Shown: in pieces, positions 8,906-17,728 of the stretch
Position numbering within the stretch: the stretch's first letter is position 1
Layout: every line of letters begins with the position of its first letter
NCBI GenBank assembly: GCA_964551735.1
Contig: CAZKEF010000011.1
Span: 1-64,000, forward strand
From: DAOUAT01 sp964551735
GTDB lineage: Bacteria; Chloroflexota; Anaerolineae; CG2-30-64-16
Length of the DNA: 64,000 nt
Reading direction: 5' to 3'
Program-made: the position numbers and the translations under genes
The notes under the pieces: generated by a model
The model's database searches: none
Told to the model about the DNA's origin: nothing
The model's input: the letters and a program-made list of their open reading frames with translations, nothing else

Positions 8906-10576
8906 ATGGAACTGAAGGACTACATCCGCCCGCTGCGCAAGTGGTGGTGGCTGATCATCGCCGCGACGCTGGTCGCCACGGTCTCCAGCACACTGGCCAC
9001 GCTGCGGCAGCCAGCGATCTACCGCACCAAGACCACGGTGATGATCGGCAGTGCGATCGAGAACCCGAACCCCAACGGCACCGAGTTCTGGCTGACCCAG
9101 CAGTTGGCCAACACCTACGCCGATATCGCGCTGCGGGACACCGTGCGCGCGGGCGTGCTGGCCGAACTCGGCCTGCAGTGGCTGCCCGAATACACCGCGC
9201 GCGTGGTGCCCAACACCCAGTTGGTGGAGCTGACCGTCACCGACACCAACCCGCAGCGGGCCAAGGCAGTGGCCGACGCGCTGGCGAACCAGTTGGCGCT
9301 TCTGAGCCCCACCGCGCCGGGCCGCGAGGATCAGCAGCGCCAGGCGTTCATCAGCGCGCAGCTCAACGACCTGGAGATCAAGATCCAGCAAACCCAGGAG
9401 GAGATCAACCGCCGGCAGGTGGAGCTGGCCAACATGTTCAGCGCGCGCCAGATCGCCGACACGCAGACCCAGATCGCGGGCTTGCAGAACAAGCTCTCCA
9501 CACTGCAGGCCAACTACGCCGCGCTGCTGGCCAACACCCAGAAGGGCGCGCTGAATAGCATCAACATCATCGAGCCGGCCGCCCTGCCCACCCGGCCGGT
9601 CGGGCCGAACCGGGGGGCCACGATCCTGCTGGCAGCAGCCATCGGATTCCTGCTGGCCGCGGGCGCCGGCTACCTGCTGGATTACCTGGATGACACCCTG
9701 AAGAACCCGGAGGACGTGGAAAAGGTGGCAGGGATCATCACCCTGGGTGCGGTGCCGCGCATCGAGGGGATCGGCCCCGGCAGCGAGCTGGCCGCGCTCA
9801 CCGAAGGGCAGTCGGCCGGCCGGGAGGCGTACCGCGTGCTGCGCACCAACCTCCAGTTCGCCGCGGTGGACCAACCGCTGCGCGTGATGATGGTCACCAG
9901 CCCTGCCCCCAGCGAGGGTAAGTCGCTGACTGCCGCCAACCTGGCGGTGGCGCTGGCCCAGGCCGACAAGCGCGTCATCTTGGTGGATGCGGACCTGCAC
10001 AAGCCGCGGCTGCACCGCATCTTTGGGCTGCGGAACAACGTGGGCGTCACCACCGCGCTGCTCGACGAGCACCCGGTCGCTGACGGCCTGCTCCAGCCCG
10101 CGGCGGCGCCCGGCCTGTCGGTGCTCACCTCGGGGCCGCTGCCTCCCAACCCGGCCGAGCTGGTGGGTTCGGCCCGGATGCGTGAACTGCTGGCCCAACT
10201 GGCAGCGCAGGCCGATATGGTGCTGGTGGACACGCCGCCGACCGTCGCGCTCTCCGACGCGGCGATCCTCAGCACGCAGTGCGACGGCGTGCTGCTGGTG
10301 CTGGACGCCAGCAGCACGCGGCGCGAGATCGCACGGCGCGCGGTCGAGGCGCTGCGCCGCGTCAACGCGCGGATCATCGGCGCGGTGCTGAACCGCATGC
10401 CGCTGCAAGGGAACGGATATTACTATTACTACTACAATTACGAAAACTACTACAACAGCGACACCCCCGGGAGCCGCCGCGGGGCAGCGAAGAACGGCCG
10501 CGCGGGCAAAAACCGGCCGGAGCGGCCACCCGCGCCGCAGCCGGCCGCGGCCGGTGGGAAGCCCGGCCGCGGTTAA
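8906..10576 (+). CDS. Wzc-like polysaccharide co-polymerase / BY-kinase
   Basis: The 556-residue protein combines a Wzz-type chain-length domain with a cytoplasmic tyrosine autokinase. The first membrane helix is about 13-33, the periplasmic coiled region contains QLNDLEIKIQQTQEEINRR, and the second membrane helix follows a PTRPVGPNRG motif. The kinase part has Walker A SEGKS (K339), Walker A' ILVDADLHKP (D361, D363) and Walker B MVLVDTPP (D442). The C-terminal tail has nine tyrosines within residues 505-516, the usual autophosphorylation cluster. Phosphorylation cycles of this family govern export and chain length of capsule or exopolysaccharide. The ATG at 8906 puts MELKDYIRPLRKWWW at the start, matching family N-termini; the ribosome-binding site is weak. 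Confidence 0.9.
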   Translation: MELKDYIRPLRKWWWLIIAATLVATVSSTLATLRQPAIYRTKTTVMIGSAIENPNPNGTEFWLTQQLANTYADIALRDTVRAGVLAELGLQWLPEYTARVVPNTQLVELTVTDTNPQRAKAVADALANQLALLSPTAPGREDQQRQAFISAQLNDLEIKIQQTQEEINRRQVELANMFSARQIADTQTQIAGLQNKLSTLQANYAALLANTQKGALNSINIIEPAALPTRPVGPNRGATILLAAAIGFLLAAGAGYLLDYLDDTLKNPEDVEKVAGIITLGAVPRIEGIGPGSELAALTEGQSAGREAYRVLRTNLQFAAVDQPLRVMMVTSPAPSEGKSLTAANLAVALAQADKRVILVDADLHKPRLHRIFGLRNNVGVTTALLDEHPVADGLLQPAAAPGLSVLTSGPLPPNPAELVGSARMRELLAQLAAQADMVLVDTPPTVALSDAAILSTQCDGVLLVLDASSTRREIARRAVEALRRVNARIIGAVLNRMPLQGNGYYYYYYNYENYYNSDTPGSRRGAAKNGRAGKNRPERPPAPQPAAAGGKPGRG

Positions 10577-10621
10577 AAACCGCGCCGGGCACGCGGCAGC
10601 AAGGTGAGGGAGCAGGTCACC

Positions 10622-11080
10622 ATGGATGCGCCGCCCAGGAATGTCCACACCGCCACCACCTGGCTCCCGCTCCTGCGCGAGGCGTTGGCGCGCGAGGGGC
10701 GCTTCCGGTTTCCGCTGCGCGGGACGAGCATGCGCCCCACCCTGCCGGTCGCGTGCGAGATCGAGATCGCGCCCCCGCCGCGGAAGACGCGCTTGGGGAG
10801 CCTGCTGGTGTTCGCCAACGACAACAGCCTGATCGCCCACCGGCTGGTGCGCCGCGCGGCCGCAGGCTGGATCGCGCACGGGGACGGCCGATGGGGCCCG
10901 GACAGGCCGCTGCAGCCGGAACAAGTGTTGGGCGTCGTGGCGGCGGCCTACCTGGACGGCCGGCGCGTCTGGCCCAGCGCGGCGGAGGGCGTGGTCCGCT
11001 GGGCGTGGATCGCCCGCCATCACCTGCTGCGCCCCGTCCGCTTTGCGTGGCACTGGGTGCGCCGCGCCTGGCCCCGGTAA
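10622..11080 (+). CDS. S24/S26-type peptidase-like protein
   Basis: The 152-residue protein carries the signal-peptidase signature GTSMRPTL with candidate nucleophile S36, and a downstream IAHRLVRR segment with H73. The Lys general base of typical bacterial signal peptidases is replaced by this His, as in the archaeal/ER-type enzymes. There is no N-terminal membrane anchor, unlike LepB. Such small proteins often accompany exopolysaccharide or BY-kinase genes, where their substrate is not known. The ATG at 10622 is preferred over a GTG 18 bases upstream because GAGGGAG (10606-10612) is correctly spaced. It follows the BY-kinase gene by 45 bases and is probably co-transcribed. Confidence 0.6.
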   Translation: MDAPPRNVHTATTWLPLLREALAREGRFRFPLRGTSMRPTLPVACEIEIAPPPRKTRLGSLLVFANDNSLIAHRLVRRAAAGWIAHGDGRWGPDRPLQPEQVLGVVAAAYLDGRRVWPSAAEGVVRWAWIARHHLLRPVRFAWHWVRRAWPR

Positions 11081-11132
11081 TGCAGTCCCCGAGGGGATGC
11101 GGAACGTGCTGCGCAGCACGGCGGGGGATCAG

Positions 11133-11168
11133 AAGAACCGCCAACCCGTCCGGGTTGGCGGTTCTTTG
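11133..11168 (+). terminator. Intrinsic terminator after the exopolysaccharide block
   Basis: A perfect 15-base-pair stem (AAGAACCGCCAACCC with its complement) and a 4-base loop end in TTCTTTG. The T-run is short, but the stem is very stable and lies in the only gap between the S26-like gene and the next promoter. Confidence 0.75.
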
Positions 11169-11215
11169 TCGGTGGAACTTCAAGCGAACCGGTCTCGTTA
11201 TAAGGAAGAGATCCG

Positions 11216-11224
11216 TGCTATAAT
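11216..11224 (+). promoter_or_regulatory. Extended -10 promoter for the alpha-2-macroglobulin gene
   Basis: TGC-TATAAT is a perfect extended -10 hexamer, lying 45 bases after the terminator and about 79 bases before the ATG at 11303. The -35 region is poor, as is common for extended -10 promoters. Confidence 0.55.
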
Positions 11225-11302
11225 CATGTGTGACAGAGCAAGATCGGCCATCCCTGGCCGCCTGAATTTCGACCCGCCCAACGAGGGGAAGGAGGTTCCA
11301 CC

Positions 11303-14300
11303 ATGCATCCCCGTTATCGTGTGTGTTCGCTGTTTGCCTGTCTGGCGCTGCTGCTCTCGGCGTGCGGCGCGGCGCCCGCAGCACCGATCCCCACCCCGGG
11401 GGTCAGCGTGCCCGCCGGCCGCGTCGTGATCAGCGTTGAACCGACGCCAGCGCCGGATCCCGGGCTGACCTTCGACCTCTCCCAGGGCGAGGCGCAGCCG
11501 GAGGCCGGCGCCGCGGCCCCTGTGGCGCCGGCCGAGCCGCTGCCCGCGGCCGATGTGCAGGCGATCTTGAACCGCCTGCCCGCGCTGGAACCGGCGGCGG
11601 GGGACGTCGAAGGCTTCAAGTTCCCGCCCCAGACGCTGCCCGCGCCGCGGCCGGGGACCACGGTGCAGGAGCCGTTCCCGCCGCCCGCGCCGGCCGGCCC
11701 GCCCCCCGAGACCGCGACCGGCCCGTTGGAAGTGCTGCGCTACGCGCCCGAGGGGGACGTCGCACTGGCCCCCAACCTGAACTTGACCTTCAACCAGGCG
11801 ATGGTCGCACTGACCGGCCTGGCCGACCTGGCCGCGCAGGATGTCCCCGTGAAGCTCTCGCCGCAGCCGGTGGGACAGTGGCGCTGGGCCGGCGCCAAGA
11901 CGCTGGTCTTCGAGCCGGCCGTGGGCGGAAACGACCCAAGCCGGGGCTACGCCGCGGGCCGCTTCCCCATGGCCACGAAGTACACGGTGACCGTGCCGGC
12001 CGGGACGAAATCAGCCGTGGGCGGCATCCTGGCGCAAGAGGTGACCTTCACCTTCACCACCCCGCCGCCCCAGGTCCAGAGCTTTCATCCGGGGGGCGGC
12101 CCCACGACGCTAGAGCCGCTGCTCTTCGTCGCCTTCGACCAGCGGGTGGACCCCGCCGCCGTGCTGAAGACCATCGCGCTCACGGCCGGCGGCGAAGTTA
12201 ACGTCCCGGTCGGACAGCAGCCGGCCCAGGCGGTCGCCGTCGACCCTGGCGGCAGGATCATCGCCACGCCCGCACCGACGCCGATCCCGACCGTGGCCGG
12301 CGCGCCGGCCATCCCGCTCCGCCTGGCCACCGAAGAAGAAGTGGCCGCCGACCGCCAGGTGAAGCAGTCAGCAGCCCAGGCGCAGCCCGGCTACTGGCTG
12401 GCGTTCCGGCCGGTCGAGCCGCTGCCCCCCGCCACGCAGTTCTCCGTCAGCATCGGTCCCGGCACACCCTCGGCCGAGGGGCCGCTGACCACGGCGAACG
12501 GCCAGGCCTTCTCCTTCTACACCTACGGCCCGCTGAAGGTCGTCGAGCACCGCTGCGGCTGGGATAACACCTGCGCGCCCTTCATGCCGTGGACGATCCG
12601 CTTCTCCAACCCGCTGGACGCCGCGTCGGTGACCACCCAGACGGTGCGCATCACACCGGAGCTGCCGGCCGCGACGGTCAACGTCTACGGCGACACGGTG
12701 CAGATCCAGGGTCGCAGCGCGGGCCGCACCACCTACACGGTGAAGCTGAACGCCGGCCTGCGCGACATCTACGGCCAGACGTTGGGCCGGGATCAGGACG
12801 TGATCTTCGCAGTCGGCGCGGCCCAGCCGGCCTTCTATGCGGCGGGCGGCAACCTGATCGTGCTCGACCCGGCCGCGAAGCCGGCCTACTCGGTGTACAC
12901 GGTCAACTACAGCCGGCTGGCGGTGCAGGCCTACGCGGTGACGCCGGATGACTGGGCCGCGTTCAAGACGTACCAACAAAACTTCTATCGCAACGAAAAA
13001 CCGCCCACACCCCCCGGCAAGTTGGTGCTGGATACGACCGTGGCCATCGAAGCGCGCACCGACGCGCTGACCGAAACGGTGATTGACCTCAGCAAGGCGC
13101 TGCCCACCGGCATCGGCCACATCATCGTGGTGGTGCGCGGGGAACAGGGCGTCGTGGCGAACCTGACCTCCCGCCGCGATCCGCGCGAGGCCACGGCCTA
13201 CGCCTGGATCCAGGCCACCCAGATCGGCCTGGACGCGTTCGTGGACGGCGAGCAGATGGCCGCCTGGGCCAACAGCCTGGCCGACGGCGCGCCCCTGGCC
13301 GGCGTCAAGCTGCAGCTCTGGCCCGGCGACCGGACCGGCACGACCGGGGCCGACGGCACCGTGGCGCTGACGCTGCCGGCCGGCAAGGATGCGCAACTGC
13401 TAGTAGGGCGGCTGGGAAACGATATCGCGTTCCTGCCGGCCAACGTCTACGCCTGGGGCGACGAGGGCTGGCGCCAGCGGCCGCGGGTCGACAGCCTGGC
13501 CTGGTACGTCTTCGACGACCGCGGCCTCTACCGGCCCGGCGAAGAGGTCCACGTCAAGGGGTGGATCCGCCGGGTGGGCGCGGGCCCGCGCGGGGATGTG
13601 GGGGCGTTGCGCGGCGCGGCCGAGTTCGTGGCCTACACCCTCAACGACAGCCGGGGCAACCAGGTGGCGTCCGGCCGGGCCGACCTGAACGCGCTGGGCG
13701 GCTTCGACTTCAAGCTCACCCTGGCCGAGACCATGAACCTGGGGGACGCGTATCTACAATTCCAGGCCGGCGGCGGCTCGGTCGCCGTGGAAAACGGCTG
13801 GTTCAGCCATCCCATCCCCGTGCAGGCGTTCCGCCGGCCCGAATTCGAGGTGAAGGCCACGGCCAGCGAAGGCCCGCACTTCGTCGGCGCCGGGGCCGAT
13901 CTCGAAGTCAGCGCGGCCTACTACGCGGGCGGCGGCCTGCCCAACGCGGACGTCACCTGGACCGTCACCTCGCAGCCCGGCGCGTACAGCCCGCCCGGCT
14001 GGGACGACTTCACCTTCGGCCGCTGGACGCCGTGGTGGCGCTATTGGGGTTGGGGTAGGGGTGAGGTGACCTCGCCCGTACAGGAGGCCCAGACCTTCAC
14101 CGGCGTCACCGATGCGGCGGGCATCCACCGCCTGCGGATTGACTTCCGCAGCGTGACCCCGCCGGAGCCCTCCACGGTGCGGGCCGAGGCCACCGTGATG
14201 GACGTCAACCGCCAGGCGTGGACCGGCGCGGCCGATCTGCTGGTGCACCCGGCCGACCGCTATGTGGGCCTGCGCACCGAACGTCTGTTCGTGGCCCGTG

Positions 14301-17300
14301 AGGAGCCGCTGCCGGTGGACATCATCGTGACCGACCTGGACGGCGCCCCCGTGCCGGGCGTCACGGTGGAACTCAAAGCTGAGCGCCTGGTCTGGCAGCA
14401 GCAGGGCGACGAGTGGCGCGAAGTCCCGGCCGCCACGCAGACCTGCACCGTCGTCTCGAAGAAGGAGCCAGTCCGCTGCACGGTGGAGACCCCCGAGGGC
14501 GGCACGTATCGCATCACCGCCACGATCGCCGACGCGCAGGGCCGGCCCAACCGCACCGAGCTCACCCGCTGGGTGGCCGGCGGTGAGCGGCCGCCCAGCC
14601 GCGAGGTGGAACAGGAAGAGGCCACCCTGATCCCGGACAAGAAGGACTACCAGCCGGGCGACGTGGCCGAGATCCTGGTGCAGTCGCCGTTCCACCCGGC
14701 CGAGGGCGTGCTGACGCTGCGGCGGTCAGGCCTGGTCCGCAGTGAGCGGTTCAGCATGGACGGGCCGTCCATCACGCTGCGCGTGCCCATCGAGGCGGGC
14801 TACATCCCCAACGTGCATGTGCAGGTGGACCTGGTGGGCGCGGCCGAACGGACCGGCGATGCGGCCGTGACCGGCGCGGGCGGCGTCCCTGGGCCGAAAG
14901 CAACCGATCTACCGAAGCGCCCCGCGTACGCGACGGGCGAGCTGAACCTCCTCGTACCGCCACTGCAGCGGGTCCTGGCCGTCGAGGCAACCCCGGCCGA
15001 GAGCAAGCTGGAGCCCGGTGGCAGCACGACCGTGGACGTCCAAGTGCGCGACGCGGCCGGGAAGCCGGTGGCCGGCGCGGAGCTGGCCGTGGTGATCGTG
15101 GACGAGGCGATCCTGGCCCTGACCGGCTACGACATCGCCGACCCGGTCGCGGTCTTCTACACCGAGCGCGGGCCCGACGTGGCAGACTATCACAGCCGCG
15201 CCAATATCCTGCTGGCCAGCCCGGATCAGATCGCGAACGAAGAGTTGGCTTACGGCGGCGCGCGCGGCGCGGCGATGCCCGCGGCCGCGCCCGCAGCCAT
15301 GGCGACGGTGACAGTGGAAAAAGTTGTCGAAAAAGTAGTGGCCCAGGACGCCGCCGGCAACCAGGCCGAAGCCCCCATCGCGCTGCGGACCGACTTCAAC
15401 CCCCTGGCGCACTGGAGCCCGGCCGTCGCGACCGATGCGGCGGGCCGCGCCACCGTCGAGGTCAAGCTGCCGGACAACCTGACCCGCTACCGCGTCACGG
15501 TGGTCGCGGTGGCCGGCGGGACGCAGTTCGGCAAGGCCGCTTCGGCCATCACCGCGCGGCTGCCGCTGATGGCTCGCCCCTCGCCCCCGCGCTTCCTGAA
15601 CTTCGGCGACGCGTTCGAGCTGCCCATCGTCGTCCAGAACCAGACCGACGAGCCGATGACCGTGGACGTGGCGGTGCGGGCCGCCAACGCGGTGTTGGGC
15701 CAGGCGTTCAACGTCTCCGAGACGTTGAACGTCTCTGGCGCCGGCCGCCGCGTCGTCGTGCCGGCCAACGACCGGGTCGAGGTGCGCTTCCCCACGACCA
15801 CCGCCAGCGCGGGCACAGCGCGCTTCCAGGTGGCCGCGGTAGGACGTAGGGGCGAACCCTCAGCGGTCGCCCCTGGGGCGGGCGCAGAGGCCACGCCCCT
15901 ACAGTGGGCCGACGCCGCGTCCTTCTCGCTTCCGGTCTACACCCCCGCCACCACCGAGGCGTTCGCGGTCTACGGCGTGCTGGACGCGGGCTCGGTGGCC
16001 CAGCCCGTGATCGCGCCGACCGGCGTCTTCACCCAGTTCGGCGGGCTGGAGATCACCACGTCGTCCACCGCGCTGCAGGCGCTGACCGACGCGGTGCTCT
16101 ACCTGGCCCAGTACCCCTTCGAGTGCTCGGAGCAGCTCGCCTCCCGCATCATCGCCATCGTGGCGCTGCGGGACGTGCTGACCGCGTTCCAGGCCGAGGG
16201 GCTGCCGCCGGCCAGCGAACTGGAAGCGACTATAGTCGCGCGCGACATCGCCACGCTGCAAGGCCTGCAAAACCGCGACGGCGGCTTCCCGGTGTGGCGC
16301 CGCGGGCAGGAGTCGTGGCCGTATCATTCGGTGCATGTCGCCAACGCGCTCCAGCGCGCGAAGCTGAAGGGCTACAGCGTGCCACCGGAGATGCTGGAAA
16401 ACGCCAGGAATTACCTGCGGGACATCGAACGCCGCTTCCCGGCCTGGTACGGCGAGGACGCCAGGCGGACCATCACCGCGTACGCGCTGACCGTGCGCAA
16501 ACTGATGGGGGACGCCGATCCGGCCCGCGCCCGGCGCATGGTGGACGAGGTCGGCCTGGACAACCTGTCGGCCGAGGCCATCGGCTGGCTGCTGCCGGTG
16601 CTGAGCGACGACCCGGCCTCCGCGACCCAGGTCGCCGCGATCCGCCGCCACCTGCTGAACCGCGTCACCGAGACCGCAGGCGCGGCCCACTTCGTCACGA
16701 GCTACGGCGACCAGGGCTACGTGCTGCTGCACTCCGACCGCCGGGCCGACGGCATCCTGCTGGACGCGCTCATCGGCGACCAACCCGACAGCGAGCTGAT
16801 CCCCAAGCTAGTGGCGGGCCTGCTGGCCCAGCGCAAGGCCGGCAAGTGGGCCAACACCCAGGAGAACAGCTTTATCCTGCTGGCGTTGGATCGCTACTTC
16901 AACACCTACGAGGCGCAAACGCCCGACTTCGTGGCCCGGCTGTGGCTGGGCGAGCAGTACGCGGGCGAGTCAGCCTTCCGCGGCCGGACGACCGAATACC
17001 GGCAGATCACCATCCCGATGGCCACCCTGGCCGAGAACGCGGCCGAAGCGCAAGACCTGATCCTGAGCAAGGATGGGCAGGGCCGGCTCTACTACCGCCT
17101 GGGGCTGCGCTACGCGCCCAGCGATCTGAGCCTGCCGCCCTACGACGCGGGCTTCACCGTGACGCGACGCTACGAGGCGGTGGACGACCCGGCCGACGTC
17201 GTGCAAGATGCGGACGGCACGTGGCGGATCAAGGCCGGCGCGCGCGTGCGGGTGCAGCTCACCCTGGTCGCGCCGGCACGGCGCTACCACGTCGCGCTGA

Positions 17301-17614
17301 CCGACCCGCTGCCGGCCGGGCTGGAGGCGCTGAACCCGGCGCTGGCGACGACGGGGACGCTGCCGGTGGAACAGGGCGGGGGTGAACCCCGCCCCTACAG
17401 GTGGTGGTGGGGGCCGTGGTACGAACACCAGAACCTGCGCGACCAGCGCGCGGAGGCGTTCGCGTCGCTGCTGTGGGAGGGCGTGCACACCTACAGCTAC
17501 GTCGCCCGCGCCACCACCCCCGGCGTCTTCGTCGTCCCGCCCGCCAAGGCCGAGGAGATGTACGCGCCGGAGACGTTCGGGCGAAGCGGGGTGGATCGGG
17601 TAGTTGTGGAATAG
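11303..17614 (+). CDS. Alpha-2-macroglobulin family lipoprotein (thioester protease trap)
   Basis: The 2103-residue protein has a lipoprotein signal (hydrophobic core then L18-S19-A20-C21), so it should be lipid-anchored outside the membrane. After a Pro-rich spacer come Ig-like macroglobulin domains, a carrier region with FDDRGLYRPGEEVHVKGW, and the thioester motif CSEQ with C1608, followed by the alpha-helical thioester domain (RDIATLQGLQNRDGGFPVW) and a receptor-binding-like C-terminal domain. Bacterial members covalently trap attacking proteases; that role is inferred from the family. AAGGAGG at 11289-11295 fixes the start. No pbpC gene, a frequent partner in Proteobacteria, is adjacent. 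Palindrome-bearing in-frame inserts lie at 15846-15902 and 17374-17394, and a G-rich insert at about 14043-14068. Confidence 0.9.
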   Translation: MHPRYRVCSLFACLALLLSACGAAPAAPIPTPGVSVPAGRVVISVEPTPAPDPGLTFDLSQGEAQPEAGAAAPVAPAEPLPAADVQAILNRLPALEPAAGDVEGFKFPPQTLPAPRPGTTVQEPFPPPAPAGPPPETATGPLEVLRYAPEGDVALAPNLNLTFNQAMVALTGLADLAAQDVPVKLSPQPVGQWRWAGAKTLVFEPAVGGNDPSRGYAAGRFPMATKYTVTVPAGTKSAVGGILAQEVTFTFTTPPPQVQSFHPGGGPTTLEPLLFVAFDQRVDPAAVLKTIALTAGGEVNVPVGQQPAQAVAVDPGGRIIATPAPTPIPTVAGAPAIPLRLATEEEVAADRQVKQSAAQAQPGYWLAFRPVEPLPPATQFSVSIGPGTPSAEGPLTTANGQAFSFYTYGPLKVVEHRCGWDNTCAPFMPWTIRFSNPLDAASVTTQTVRITPELPAATVNVYGDTVQIQGRSAGRTTYTVKLNAGLRDIYGQTLGRDQDVIFAVGAAQPAFYAAGGNLIVLDPAAKPAYSVYTVNYSRLAVQAYAVTPDDWAAFKTYQQNFYRNEKPPTPPGKLVLDTTVAIEARTDALTETVIDLSKALPTGIGHIIVVVRGEQGVVANLTSRRDPREATAYAWIQATQIGLDAFVDGEQMAAWANSLADGAPLAGVKLQLWPGDRTGTTGADGTVALTLPAGKDAQLLVGRLGNDIAFLPANVYAWGDEGWRQRPRVDSLAWYVFDDRGLYRPGEEVHVKGWIRRVGAGPRGDVGALRGAAEFVAYTLNDSRGNQVASGRADLNALGGFDFKLTLAETMNLGDAYLQFQAGGGSVAVENGWFSHPIPVQAFRRPEFEVKATASEGPHFVGAGADLEVSAAYYAGGGLPNADVTWTVTSQPGAYSPPGWDDFTFGRWTPWWRYWGWGRGEVTSPVQEAQTFTGVTDAAGIHRLRIDFRSVTPPEPSTVRAEATVMDVNRQAWTGAADLLVHPADRYVGLRTERLFVAREEPLPVDIIVTDLDGAPVPGVTVELKAERLVWQQQGDEWREVPAATQTCTVVSKKEPVRCTVETPEGGTYRITATIADAQGRPNRTELTRWVAGGERPPSREVEQEEATLIPDKKDYQPGDVAEILVQSPFHPAEGVLTLRRSGLVRSERFSMDGPSITLRVPIEAGYIPNVHVQVDLVGAAERTGDAAVTGAGGVPGPKATDLPKRPAYATGELNLLVPPLQRVLAVEATPAESKLEPGGSTTVDVQVRDAAGKPVAGAELAVVIVDEAILALTGYDIADPVAVFYTERGPDVADYHSRANILLASPDQIANEELAYGGARGAAMPAAAPAAMATVTVEKVVEKVVAQDAAGNQAEAPIALRTDFNPLAHWSPAVATDAAGRATVEVKLPDNLTRYRVTVVAVAGGTQFGKAASAITARLPLMARPSPPRFLNFGDAFELPIVVQNQTDEPMTVDVAVRAANAVLGQAFNVSETLNVSGAGRRVVVPANDRVEVRFPTTTASAGTARFQVAAVGRRGEPSAVAPGAGAEATPLQWADAASFSLPVYTPATTEAFAVYGVLDAGSVAQPVIAPTGVFTQFGGLEITTSSTALQALTDAVLYLAQYPFECSEQLASRIIAIVALRDVLTAFQAEGLPPASELEATIVARDIATLQGLQNRDGGFPVWRRGQESWPYHSVHVANALQRAKLKGYSVPPEMLENARNYLRDIERRFPAWYGEDARRTITAYALTVRKLMGDADPARARRMVDEVGLDNLSAEAIGWLLPVLSDDPASATQVAAIRRHLLNRVTETAGAAHFVTSYGDQGYVLLHSDRRADGILLDALIGDQPDSELIPKLVAGLLAQRKAGKWANTQENSFILLALDRYFNTYEAQTPDFVARLWLGEQYAGESAFRGRTTEYRQITIPMATLAENAAEAQDLILSKDGQGRLYYRLGLRYAPSDLSLPPYDAGFTVTRRYEAVDDPADVVQDADGTWRIKAGARVRVQLTLVAPARRYHVALTDPLPAGLEALNPALATTGTLPVEQGGGEPRPYRWWWGPWYEHQNLRDQRAEAFASLLWEGVHTYSYVARATTPGVFVVPPAKAEEMYAPETFGRSGVDRVVVE
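14043..14068 (+). repeat. G-rich tandem insert in the alpha-2-macroglobulin gene
   Basis: GGGGTTGGGGTAGGGGTGAGGTGAC-type units encode an unusual Trp/Gly-rich stretch (WGWGRGEVTS) and end in the small palindrome GAGGTGACCTC. Its resemblance to other simple inserts in the window suggests acquisition, but it is short. Confidence 0.35.
15846..15902 (+). repeat. Palindrome-bounded in-frame insert, alpha-2-macroglobulin gene
   Basis: GTAGGGGCG (15846-15854) and its exact complement CGCCCCTAC (15894-15902) bound a segment encoding a low-complexity Gly/Pro/Ala loop. The arms match those of the palindromes in NRPS condensation domains later in the window. Confidence 0.65.
17373..17395 (+). repeat. 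Palindromic mini-insert, alpha-2-macroglobulin gene
   Basis: GGGCGGGG (17374-17381), a GTGAA loop and CCCCGCCC (17387-17394) form an 8-bp-stem hairpin in frame. It resembles the GGGGCGGGTTTGAAACCC element found in condensation domains. Confidence 0.6.
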
Positions 17615-17664
17615 CCCGCGGCGCCGATGCAGAGCAATACGCGCTCCAATCATCTTGCGGAATC

Positions 17665-17714
17665 GAGGCTTTAGCCGGTCATGCTCGCAACCCCAAGAGA
17701 CCGGCTAAAACCTC
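17665..17714 (+). promoter_or_regulatory. Long hairpin in the leader of the sugar-kinase gene
   Basis: GAGGCTTTAGCCGGTC (17665-17680) pairs with GACCGGCTAAAACCTC (17699-17714), giving 15 Watson-Crick pairs and one G-U pair around an 18-base loop. It ends six bases before the ribosome-binding AGAGG. It could be a terminator of the preceding gene, an attenuator, or another genomic palindrome; there is no U-run, so a plain terminator is less likely. Confidence 0.5.
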
Positions 17715-17728
17715 TAGCCAGAGGTCCT

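Noticed and set aside
11105..11118. Palindrome GTGCTGCGCAGCAC as an operator
   Set aside because: It sits between a stop codon and the terminator stem, far from any promoter; more likely a dispersed palindrome or part of the terminator region.
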